Below are positions 1 through 9,600 of a stretch of DNA of 64,000 bases, one piece after another. A model generated the notes under the pieces. It did no database searches, was not told the origin of the DNA, and worked only from the letters and a program-made list of their open reading frames with translations. The stretch spans positions 1 to 64,000 of the forward strand of contig JAACJM010000184.1 in NCBI GenBank assembly GCA_013368315.1. Reading direction: 5' to 3'. The stretch comes from Tetrapyrgos nigripes. Its lineage: Eukaryota > Basidiomycota > Agaricomycetes > Agaricales > Campanellaceae. Within the stretch, counting starts at the first letter, position 1, and every line of letters starts with the position of its first letter. The position numbers and the translations under genes were made by a program.

Positions 1-153
1 GACTGTCACATCAGACCTCATCAGATCCTGCAGAAACCTTATTAGTACATTTCAGTCGTGATCAGTAGGCATCAGGAGATATAAGATTATAGTATACCCA
101 TGATCAGCACATACAAAAGTCCCTGGGGATAGCATAGATAGATACTTTGTAGC

Positions 154-575
154 CTATAGCCTATTCAATTGAAGGAACATGTCGTAGTCTACAGTGTCTA
201 CCGCATAGTGTAAGTTGGGTGGTGCATCCATAGCTGGTGCTAGCAATGCCCCCTCTAGAAAAGTACTGTAAGTGGAAATATGACAGAGAGGAAGACTCCT
301 TAAGAACTCTGCAACCTTCCTAGACTGTGTTTGGACGCCAAGATGCATCCTCAAAAATCGTGACGGCAGCTAAATCCAAAAGACGTCCATTGGCAAGTTC
401 AATTTGGAATAATGCACGTAGTCGCACAAACGTGAATTCCGACTCATGCAGATTCACAATCGCGCTGTCATATCGAGGCTCACCCTGAGTTGGAAAGTCT
501 GGATTGCATCTCAGGATGTCACAAGCTGATGACCAATCCTCTGCAGACTGATAGTTGACAGTGACAGTGTAAGAT
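154..575 (-). pseudogene. C-terminal fragment of a transposon-linked protein
   Basis: Read on the minus strand, one frame is open from about 575 to 320 and carries the phrase LRALFQIELANGRLLDLA. It stops after WRPNTV, and an overlapping frame (354-154) takes over with GALLAPAMDAPP and DTVDYDMFLQLN. The switch implies a frameshift near 345. The ending resembles the C terminus of long transposon-associated proteins common in Agaricomycete genomes (a small residue-rich GALL segment followed by D-x-V-D-x-D-M-F-L); that is recollection, not a search. No start codon or complete domain is present. It lies just outside the inverted repeats bounding the neighbouring RecQ/DUF6589 fragments, so it may belong to a different insertion. 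Function unknown. Confidence 0.4.
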
Positions 576-610
576 AGCGAGTACGTATTTAGTCTTATTG
601 TTTTCTCTGA

Positions 611-649
611 GGCGCGGCTGTGCCAGAAATTAGTGACTAAGCTAAGTTG
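611..649 (+). repeat. Left inverted repeat (GC palindrome plus AGAAATTA)
   Basis: Matches the reverse complement of 3873-3911 with about seven mismatches in 39. The outer 14 bases form an imperfect hairpin. Similarity fades into the first helicase codons and no match is seen outside position 611. Confidence 0.55.
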
Positions 650-990
650 TTCCCACAGTCACTCAGGCTCTGACCATGTCGTGTCCTCAAAGCTTGCTCC
701 ATACTTATACGCGTTTATTCTCGACTACCTACCCCAGGATCTTCAAAACACATCAGAACTCGTTTCTAGTCATCTCGCCTTTGGTCTTATGGCTCTCACA
801 CCCACATGGACTGACTCCAAAGGTCTCAATGCACTCAAATCTGTCATTTCTCGGCAAGTTCCTCAATGGCCTAATGGCCTTCATGACTATCAGCTCGAGA
901 ACATCCCCAGAGTCCTCTCTGGAGAGAACTTGTTACTTTTTGCTGCTACTGGCGAGGGAAAATCCAGCATGCACATCATTCCTCTCCTCG

Positions 991-2134
991 TACAGTGGGT
1001 CAAAAAATTGTCCACATGTTTCGCATTTTTGGAAGGATTGCCAATTTAAGCAATACTGAGTAGAGATATTGAAATGTGGTCAGTGATGGGCAGAACGCCC
1101 TTGATAAGAGCTACAATAATCTGTTTTATTTGTCCTATTTGGCTCAAAACTCATGGAGATATGATTGATTTAAAATGGTATGTCATTTGGACAATTTTTT
1201 GAGTTGCCACTTCAAAATCAGTATTGTAACTATGTGATGTCTCATAGATGACATCATAAGTGGAGTTGTACAATGATGCAATGGCTACATCATAATGATA
1301 TCATAGCTGCCAGCTGGACCATATATAAGGGCATCCAGTTGTTCTATAGCCCTCATCAAATCATGAGACCCATCACATCCACCCAGAAAGACAATATCCT
1401 CTCTCTCCTCCAAACTTCTGCTTCATCCAGGGAAATCTCTGCTAAAACTGGGGTATCCAAGTCAAAGATTGCTTCTCTGGCCAAAGAGATGTATCCTGAC
1501 AAGGAGAACCATCAAGCAGGGCGTCCTAGAAAGCTGTCTACCACTGATGAACGTGCTGCTATCCAACAAATCAACACTGGCAAAGCTGAAAATGCTACAG
1601 AAGTGGCCAGAAACATCAATCCCCTCCTTGACCAACCTGTCTCCACCCAAACCATTCGAAATTCCCTTCTCAGGCATGATGTGGACACATCTAAAACGAA
1701 GAAGAAGCCCAAACTCACTGCAGCTCACAGGAAGGCTCGTTTAAACTTTGCACAGAAGTACAGAAACTGGACTGTGGATGACTGGAAAAGGGTTATTTGG
1801 TCAGATGAGACTAAAATCAATCGATATGGGTCAGATGGAAAGCAGTATGTGTGGGGGAGGAAGGGTGAATCCTTGGGCATACCAAGTACTGAGCTAGCAC
1901 TTTCTGTATTTTCACTTGCATGTCAAAAAATTGTCCAAATGACATACCATTTTAAATCAGTCATATCTCCATGAGTTTTAAGCCAAATAAGACAAAACAG
2001 ACAGAATATTGTAGCGTTTATCAAGGGCTTTCTGCCCATCACTGACCACATTTTAATATCTCTACTCAGTATTGCTTAAATTGGCAATCTTTCCAAAAAT
2101 GCGAAACATGTGGACAATTTTTTGACCCACTGTA
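991..2134 (+). mobile_element. Tc1/mariner element with long terminal inverted repeats
   Basis: The element (993-2132) is flanked by the TA dinucleotide typical of this superfamily (991-992 and 2133-2134). It begins CAGTGGGTCAAAAAATTGTC and ends with the complement. The terminal inverted repeats are about 210 bp (993-1202 and about 1922-2132). Each repeat is itself bounded by inverted copies of CAAAAAATTGTCC, an IR-within-IR arrangement. It interrupts the RecQ-like fragment within the codon before CATATGGAA, and collapsing one TA restores that frame. The element is too short for a full transposase and is internally deleted. Confidence 0.93.
1363..1974 (+). pseudogene. Tc1-type transposase, C-terminal catalytic half deleted
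   Basis: The likely start is the ATG at 1363 (MRPITSTQKDNILSLL); an in-frame ATG at 1273 lies close to the inverted repeat. Residues 1-120 form the paired helix-turn-helix DNA-binding region, including SREISAKTGVSKSKIASLAK and the GRPRKLS linker. LTAAHRKARLNFAQKYRNW and VIWSDETKINRYGSDG follow, where the D of SDE is the first catalytic acid. After WGRKGESLGI the frame runs into the right inverted repeat and stops. The second catalytic aspartate block and the final D/E block are missing. Full-length fungal Tc1 transposases are about 340 residues; this one keeps about 175 before the break. The copy cannot catalyse its own movement. Confidence 0.88.
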
Positions 2135-2219
2135 CATATGGAAATCCGGTCCAATCTGCACCTGTATCCTGCATTTGTCGTACATGGGTGACCAGTAGCA
2201 GTCGTTGTCACTCCAACTA

Positions 2220-3765
2220 AGGGTCTAGCCACTAGCATTGTATGTATTTGATTGATATAATTCGCCGCCAGCCTTGGGAACCATGATTTGAAGCTGTCTG
2301 TTGTGATGCTCCTGCATGAGATCACGTTCTAGAAAGCGTAGACCAAATTTGACGAGATAGTTACTGAGTATAGTCTTCCATAGGGCAGGAGAGGTCTAAA
2401 ATTCAAGTAGGCAGTGTAATTCGAGAAGATATGTAGCATAATGTTGATGTGTCGATCCTGAAAACATGAAGATCCAAATCTATAAGAACATATCAGATGA
2501 TATATATATTAGTGTATATTGATACTTACCTTGAGTTGCTCAAGTACGTGCCCAATGTCACCGTCCTTGATGGTGTCGTCCATAAGAAGCAAGGATCCGA
2601 AATGAGCCTTGAACAAGATCGAGTTTGCCAAAGTACGGTCACTGTCGAATTCTGGTGGATCTCTTGAGATTGTTACTTCGTTCATCTGCTCGTTTGAAGG
2701 CACCAAGACTATGGATGACTGCCATGTGGACCCTTCCTTCAATTTCAGCTCCTTATTCCTCATCTCGACTTGAATCTGCTTCCCAAGGACTCACTCATAG
2801 CCTCCAATAGATATGTATTGCTGGACAATAGTATCAGCTTGAGAAAGAAGCATGTCGAGTGTGGGAAAGATCTGCAACGCCGAGAACAACCCTAACGTGT
2901 TTGAAATTAAATATTGAAGACTCAGATGTATGTATACAAGTCCACTTACTTCCAACAGTCAAGGACCTGGGCAATCCATATCAATGTCAGGATGGGACAG
3001 TGAGAAGGACTTCTTGTGATCTGATGCGTACCAGTATGATGGATAGCTGTTGCGGTGTTGATACATGAGTTTGACAATGTCAACAGCTTTGATATCATTC
3101 CGTCCCTGTAGAAAGCAACGAATACAAGCCTTCTGAAATGAAGAGCGAGGATCTTCGTCTTCTTTCCACCGCCGGCACCAGAAGGCCAGAGACAGAAACT
3201 GTCCAAATGATCCAAAGTCCCTGGACAAGCGTTGAAGATGCTCGTCTACAAGGCCTAGATCATCATGAAGACACTCCTTAGGCGTGCCTTTCTTCCTTCG
3301 GAGCACTGGGAGCGATGGGACACGAGGGATATTGCTGAATAACATTGATTTTGATGGAATTGAGATAGGGCTTCCGAGTACGGATCCATCGAATGACGAG
3401 TTTACAAGTGTTGACGGAGTGTCTGGTACAGCTGGTAGTGTATCTGAGCCCGGAAAGGAGGAGAATGAAGGAGTATAGAAAGTAGAAGTGATGGGAAGTG
3501 GGGTTCCAGAAGCCGGAGAAGTGTTAAGATGAGAAGCCGTTCTGTCAACGGTGTTTTGACCAAACCCCGGATTTCTTGGACTAGAACGGCGTGGACTACG
3601 TATTGGTCCAGCATTTGAAGAGCCAGGAGCTTGCGTAGGCCGAGGATATGGTACAAAGCGGTAGTTTGACGCATCGGGTGGTGCAGTAGGTATGATAGGA
3701 ATATCAGCGGTACTGAGGTTATATTTAGTAGTGGTCTTGCATGGTTTTCGGACTTTATTTGACAT
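2220..3765 (-). pseudogene. DUF6589-type protein, 3'-truncated and frameshifted
   Basis: It starts at the ATG at 3765 (MSNKVRKP). Residues 1-160 are Ser/Pro/Thr-rich and disordered; residues 160-268 are ordered (HLQRLSRDFGSFGQFLSLAF, then ADHKKSFSLSHPDIDMD). The expected continuation IAQVLDCWK lies in the next frame, so one base is probably lost near 2980. Further exons follow: 2763-2527 (KEGSTWQSSIVLVPSNEQ, then DGDIGHVLEQLK before a GTAAGT donor) and about 2440-2230 (WKTILSNYLVKFGLRFLE and DLMQEHHNRQLQIMVPKAGG). The DLMQEHxNR and DGDIG motifs are what I recall as characteristic of the Agaricomycete DUF6589 family, whose function is unknown. There is an in-frame stop near 2400, and the gene ends abruptly against the helicase fragment. 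Confidence 0.7.
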
Positions 3766-3872
3766 ATTGACGTTGATGAGTGTTGATGAAGAGAGCTGAG
3801 TGAGATTTCGAGTCCAGAATGCAGCGAGTCGGGCAGCGGGTGATGGACAGGAGAGGAAGTATGTCGTGAGAA

Positions 3873-3911
3873 CAAATTAGATTGGTCATTAATTTCTGGC
3901 GCGGCCACGCC
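3873..3911 (-). repeat. Right inverted repeat partner of 611-649
   Basis: GC palindrome GGCGCGGCCACGCC at 3898-3911, followed inward by the complement of AGAAATTAATGACC. It sits about 110 bp outside the DUF6589 start codon. Confidence 0.55.
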
Positions 3912-3931
3912 CTATCACTTGACTGGGATAA

Positions 3932-3967
3932 GGGGCCACTGCTTCGCATGGCAAGCTACGAGGCCCC
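3932..3967 (-). repeat. GC-rich hairpin shared with the Helitron 3' flank at 62155
   Basis: A 36-bp imperfect palindrome opening GGGGCC and closing GGCCCC, with an inner GCTTCGCATGGCAAGC. It is nearly identical to 62155-62189, which lies downstream of the Helitron helicase stop codon. On the minus strand the shared sequence continues a few bases to CCCAGT. It may be a Helitron 3' terminus left by a non-autonomous copy. Confidence 0.5.
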
Positions 3968-4394
3968 TTCCTTTGGTATGGTCTTCAGCAGGACCAAAAA
4001 TTACATCTTCCATGTAGAACAATTGTGAGGCAAAACACATAATATTCACTATACCAGAACTTGTAAGACAGAGAACAGTAAATGAACAATGTTCAACATT
4101 AAATAATGCATAAGGATTCAAAATATATACAGAAATGACTTCAGCATCCGATATATAAAAGAAACATCAATGTTAGCACCCAAGATCATAGACGTCTCAG
4201 AATGAATGAGAACGATGGGCATCCTGACCACCAACAGTTCTAACAACCCAACTTTGACTAGGAAGTAAGGTCAACGACGTGAGCAGCCCATTTCCCAATA
4301 ACACCTGCACCTGCGCCATACCAGCAAAGGCCAATGCACAAAAACCAACCAGTGGTAAACATTGTCACCTGTGCATGAAGCGCTGAATCTCATG
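3968..4394. other. Intergenic, nothing recognised
   Basis: About 430 bp without a supported gene. Short open frames on both strands show no recognisable motif or splice context. Confidence 0.5.
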
Positions 4395-5020
4395 CCAAAA
4401 ATGGACAAATTTCCGCTCGACGGATCTGTGACCGGATATGTGTATGAGAATGAGATATATCTGGAAACTAGATATAAGTACAAAAAGATGATGTATCAGT
4501 AAGCTAGATATTTGAACAGAAAGTTGCTATATAGGTATGCCTTTTAGTATATTTGATTGGTGTATAGACATATTATGTATCAAAGCTATTAAAAGAAGTA
4601 CAAAAAGACCGAGAATCGAGAATCCGGATATAGTTACAGATATGCGTCCGAAAAGACAATACATCTGGCTTCCAGATATGGGTGCATATAGTTTCTATGT
4701 CCGTAATACTGATATTTTTATAGCATTTATTCTGATCTATCAGTTCATCTGCCAGGACTACTATCAGGACCCTTGTCCGGAATCCGGACTTATTGTCTTT
4801 TCGGACACATATCTGTAATCATGTCTGGAATCCTGATTTGAGGTCTTTTTGTAGTTCTTTCAATAGCTTTGATACAGAATATGTCCGCACACCAATCAAA
4901 TATACTAAAAATTCATCCTTATATAGTCTTTTTGTACTTATATCTAGATTCCAAATATATCTCGTTTTCATACACATATCCGGTCATGTATCTGTCGAGC
5001 GGAAATTTGTCCCTTTTCGG
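4395..5020. mobile_element. 626-bp foldback element (non-autonomous, long inverted arms)
   Basis: The outer arms begin CCAAAAATGGACAAATTTCC at 4395 and, read from the other end at 5020, CCGAAAAGGGACAAATTTCC. Similarity then runs inward for roughly 300 bp, through the blocks ACCGGATATGTGTATGA, AAGTACAAAAAGACC and GTCCGAAAAGACAATA, to a centre near 4715. Almost the whole element is thus one degenerate palindrome. It has no coding capacity. A clear target duplication was not found. A solo relic of the same terminus (GTCGAGCGGA...TTTTCGG) occurs at 16039-16062. Confidence 0.75.
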
Positions 5021-5368
5021 TGTGTCTTCAAGGCGGATCCAGGAGTGGGACGGGTAGAATGAGATGAACAGTGTAACGGTTCCTCTCAGCTTGGACCTAG
5101 ACGTACGAGTAGACCTCTTTCTACTCTGTGAAATAGACAATAGAGAGGTACAAAGTACGTGATGGAGCTACGAGACAAGAGAAAAGCTAAATAAAAGAAC
5201 ATGACAAAAATACGCACCAACGGGGCCTCGCTATTGTTTTGCCTGTATGTATATGTCTTGTGCGTGACTCGAAAGATAAGGACTTTGCCTAGGCCAGGCC
5301 GTGTCTAGTAGCTGTGAAATGCGAAGGGTGAGATGGGGAGAGGAGGTGGTCATGAGGGTGAAGGTCGA

Positions 5369-5804
5369 GTCTAGACATGCTGGCATGACGTTGTGGTTGT
5401 CGTCACATGGATCTGATCCAGACCGCGTCTAGACATTTCTGACCTTCGGTTGTCAGGAGTAAAGACCGACTTAAGGGTGGGAGATTGAACCCATGGAAAA
5501 GATTTGGAAGGTTGCTCTGCAACATAAATTGAAAATTCACTCAGCCTAAAGGCCTTGTAAATGGTCAATATTGAATTTGAGAAAGGATGAAGCGGCAGTG
5601 GAGAGACCCAGTTGCAGTGGGGAACAGGGAAGAAAGGCAAATGCTGCCTTGGTTACCAGTTGTTCCGAGAAACCCATGAACAACGTCATAATGGATGGGC
5701 GCTCGACGAGTGGCAATGAACAGGGGTGGGAGTTTGAACCCGTGGAAAAGCTTTGAGAGGTCACTATGACATAAATTAACTCAGCCTAAAGGCCTCGTAA
5801 TACA
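5369..5804 (+). repeat. Dispersed repeat, two tandem tails
   Basis: A block starting GACATGCTGGCATGACGTTG and ending with a tail containing TGAACCC, GGAAAAG, ACATAAATT and CTCAGCCTAAAGGCCT. The tail occurs at about 5482-5562 and again at about 5727-5804. The full block recurs at 55482-55667. No open frame, LTR or target duplication identifies its class. Confidence 0.6.
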
Positions 5805-6597
5805 TTTTGCTGAGCTTTACCGTGTCCATCTTTATCGCTCAATGGCTTCTCGAGACTCCCAGCCAAGCTCGTCAAAATTTCAGGCATCATTCTTTGCGGG
5901 CGTCTAAATGGATGTACAATAAGAAATTTTGTTTCTGTGGTATTTTAATGGTTATTATCGGCCTGAAGTATAGATTCCTATGTACAATATACAGATTTTT
6001 TATTGTAGCAAGATTGCGGTATACTTAAGACATTTTTTCATGAAAAGCCGGAGATGTCCCATGAGCAGACAAAAAAGCTATTGAGCATCGCGGGTTTGCG
6101 ATAGGGGTTTTCTGATGGGAAGCTTAGTAAGCGTCCGCGCCGCTGGCAGGGTTTGCCCACCACCATTTCCCGCACGGTGTGTAGGATTGTGCAGATCACC
6201 CCTGCAGGTCAGCGGGTCAGTGGCTGTGTATGTGCGTGCCACCAAAATATCAGTTCAAATTATCCTCCACTATGTAGAAATGCATACTGAAGAATATCTC
6301 AACGAAAATTCCCTATTTAAGCAGTCTGATCCACTTTCTGAGTCTCTTAGACAATGTAGTTAGCAAACACTATTAATACGTTCTTTTTCATGTTTGATCA
6401 GGCTAATCCCTGCTTGAAAACAGATACTTAAATGATAGATATGTATATGCGAGTACGAGAAGATGAATAGTACAAGTATGAAGGCCTGTACCTACTCTTA
6501 CAAGTTCAAATTTCGTACATGTGTGATCTGGAAACTGACCCGCAGATCCATTGGGGTGGGCCGCACATATGACATCATTGGGACTATGTGTGGGCCA
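5805..6597. other. Intergenic, nothing recognised
   Basis: No supported gene. A short open frame at 6115-6363 has no recognisable motif. The segment ends at the hAT target-site duplication. Confidence 0.5.
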
Positions 6598-6605
6598 GGT
6601 GCGGG
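6598..6605. repeat. hAT target-site duplication, left copy (GGTGCGGG)
   Basis: Identical to 11023-11030 immediately outside the right terminus. Confidence 0.93.
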
Positions 6606-9600
6606 TAGGGCTTCGCACCGGTCCGTATGCCGACGGGGTACGGGTACCATAATACGGGGCATGTACCAGTACCGTACGTCGTCTTCCAACTACCTAATAC
6701 GTACCGTACCCAGTACGGGTAGTACCAGTACAGCATCGTACAGTACGGCCGTCTACGGGTACGGTACTGGCTACGGGTCCCGATAAAATCCTTATAACTT
6801 AACTTTTAAGAAATCAGATTTTGCCAGCCCTGAAGTTCAAGCCGACCGGCTGCCGTAACACTAGCGAACGTCTGCATCACACTGCCATGAGTCACCACGT
6901 CGAGCCTGTTCCTTCGCTACTTTGTTGAGGATAGTATCAAATCATAGTTCTTGGTACTTACAGGTGAGTTCTCTGCTTGTGTGCAATGGACTCTGAAGCC
7001 AACTGACACTTCGCCCAGTAGTTATAACTTATGAGCCTATCTTCACAGATGCTCTTGTCGGAGTTTTGTACTATCGAATTTCATTTTTTTTCTCCATAAA
7101 AGCAACTGTGCCCGCTGTGTAGACTTGGATAGAGGTAGGCTACGGCTTGCAGGGCCGCCTTCGAGTGCAGGGCTTGGTTTAAAAGCGTCGGGTATACTGC
7201 AATTTTCCGCATTCTCCAAGCATTCTCTCATGTCTACTGACCAATGCGCCGTGAACAAGGATGGGACTCTCAAGGATGCGACTGAAATCGTGTTTTATCA
7301 CGACGTTGACGATGTAACACCAATCTCAGGTCCTAGCAATGCTGCAGGTACGTCTTGTCTAAATCTCTTATCTCATGACCTGGTCAGTTGATGCGGAAAC
7401 GTAGCATCAATTCGAGGACGTAACAAGAACGCCAGAATGCTAGCGTCCATTGAATCCGACAAGTACGAAGCTGATGGGGTCACCTTATCTAAGCCAGGTC
7501 CTGTACGCCGTCGAAAACCAAAAAAGAAGAAGACGAAGGGTCAAGACGTGGATTCAGGCCTAGACGATGAAGACTACAGTGATTCCGGTTCTGGCACGAC
7601 CACTGATGGCAGTTCAGAGGTTGAAATAATGGATGCAGAAGGTATCAGTGACGAAGAGGTGCGTCTTTCATTTTTTCCTTCCATATCTGTACTTACACTT
7701 ATTTATTCAAGCTCGCTTCAATTCTCCCAGCCAAAACCTTTCCGAAGCCTTCTAAAGTGAAAGGAAAGGAGAAGGCCAATCCCAAGAAGCCCAAGAAGTC
7801 AATGAAGCGACGTAGGGAGCATGACGAGGGTAGTGAGGCTGGTCCTGCAAAACGCACCCAAACGGTGAGTAGCCAGCGGCTCATATCTTATGCTTGATCC
7901 TGATGATTTATTGTAGAAAAATCTCCGTGCTGCTAGTGTTGAAGAGGTTGAGGATGAAGAGGCTCCTCCCAGACCAGCTCCTCCTCAAGTCAATAAGGTT
8001 TGTTTTTTTAGTTTAGGGTTTGATTTTCTCGCTCACGATTTACAGGTTCCCGGTGGCAACGGTAAACGCAGCGATGCAATTTATCTGTTCTACGAGCAAG
8101 TACCATTCAACGCATCTGGTGAACTCGGTGTTCCAGGTGATCAACACTTCCGGTGCCTTCATGGTAACTACAAGGTATTCACAGTGTCCAAGAAAATGAA
8201 TGGTTGTCTTCATAGTGCGTAAAATTTCTCTAACTTGAAACTACAAGACTTTAACTACCGACTCCAGGTCTCAAGAAACATCTCAACAAAAACTTCAAGC
8301 ATCTTCACCAGTTCTTCGAGATTCTACAAGAACGACGCAAACAGGGAGTCGCGTGGACTCAGGATGACATCAATGTTGCAGCGGGACGCAAGCCGTTTGA
8401 CGATAAGTTCGCGGCTGCATTAGAGGAGGAGATTGATTCACATCAGGAGACTATCAAGGAAGCTTTTACAAAGCAACGAGCAGCTGCGCTAGTAAGTAAA
8501 GTTCTCGTCATAGCTTTAGAAGGATGGATGCTGACTAAATGATTTAGGAACCTTGGAACCAGGAGCATTTTGAAGAGCTCCTTGTCAAGTGGCTTGTTGC
8601 CAGCAATCAACCATTTTCGGAGGTTGAGCAGGTGGAGTTCATTGAGCTTCTTCAGTACGTTCACCATAGTGGTGGCAAGCTCCATATCCCTAAGAAGGAT
8701 GCCATACAACGCTGTGTTCTGAAGTTGGGAGAGGCGACTATTGAGGAGATTCGGGACATCTTCTTGGTGCGTATACTTGTTTTTTTTTGCATGCTGGTGG
8801 TGGCTGATATACAAATATGGTTTCGTTCAGAAAATTAATGGTAAAGTTGCTCTTTCGATTGATGCATGGACTTCAAGCAATCAGCATGCATTCCTGGCAA
8901 TTGTTGCTCATTATATCAATGAAGAGGGACAGCTTGGTAATGTCTTGTATTGTCTGTGTTGCCGTAGATATTAATTGGGCTTAAGAGGAGCTTTTGATTG
9001 ACTTCCGCGAGCTTTTGGGAGAGCACTCAGGTGAAAACATGGCCGATGCTGTATGGAAGACCCTGGAGTTATATGGACTCGTTGGAAAGGTATGTGTTAT
9101 TTCAATCTGTTGATTCATATGTATAATTAATGATTTTATCTCGCAGATTATTGCTATCGTCATGGATAATGCAACTAACAATGACACTATGATGAAGTCT
9201 CTCGAAGATCGCTGTCGCCGTCGCAAGGTGACATTCTCAGCCAAAGCTTCTCGGCTACGTTGTATGCCCCACACCATACATCTTGCTGCGATCAAGGTGA
9301 GTACATGCCCTTTCTTCTGCGCAGTCAGGTTAAATACTCTCTTTGCAGCTTTTGGAAGGGATTGGAGCCATCTCATCAAAGACTGGCAGGAAACTCGAAA
9401 CCCGTAGCAGCAATTATCAAGACAATTTTGCCATTCATGTCCCACCTCCGAAATCTACCAATTCCAAATCGAAAACAGGTGAGGATAAAGAAGATGATGA
9501 AGCCGTTGAACAGGATGAGGAAGAAGAAGACTCTCTCGACGAACTCAAGAAGGATGGCATAATTCCATCAGTAGTAAAAGTATGTGGAATTCTTCGTCTA

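Larger units (their letters stand above)
633..2232 (+). pseudogene. RecQ-like ATP-dependent helicase, N-terminal fragment split by a transposon
   Basis: The first part (about 661-992, probably entered through an acceptor at 658) encodes the leader and first helicase motifs of a fungal RecQ-like DEAD/DEAH helicase: LHDYQLENIPRVLSGENLL is a Q-motif/motif I region and AATGEGKSS is the Walker A box. The reading frame is interrupted at 991 by a Tc1/mariner insertion and resumes after it at 2135 as HMEIRSNLHLYPAFVVHG. An in-frame stop follows, then PVAVVVTPTKGLATSIV, the next conserved block (motif Ia). Similarity ends near 2232, where the opposite-strand DUF6589 fragment begins. The remaining helicase motifs are absent, so the gene is dead. 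The usual role would be ATP-driven DNA unwinding. The initiating ATG is not certain. Confidence 0.75.
611..3911. mobile_element. Candidate TIR element carrying RecQ-like and DUF6589 gene fragments
   Basis: Positions 611-649 and the reverse complement of 3873-3911 match at about 32 of 39 bases. Both begin with a GC-rich palindrome (GGCGCGGCTGTGCC and GGCGTGGCCGCGCC) followed by AGAAATTA. Just inside the left copy a RecQ-like helicase starts on +; just inside the right copy a DUF6589 protein starts on -. The two are convergent and both are cut short where they meet near 2232, as expected for an internal deletion of a larger element. No target-site duplication was found at the ends. The idea that both genes belong to one element is inference; two independent repeats would look similar. 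Confidence 0.4.

Noticed and set aside
3402..3908. 168-codon minus frame overlapping the DUF6589 N terminus
   Set aside because: Shadow in another frame of the Ser/Pro-rich coding region; no motif.
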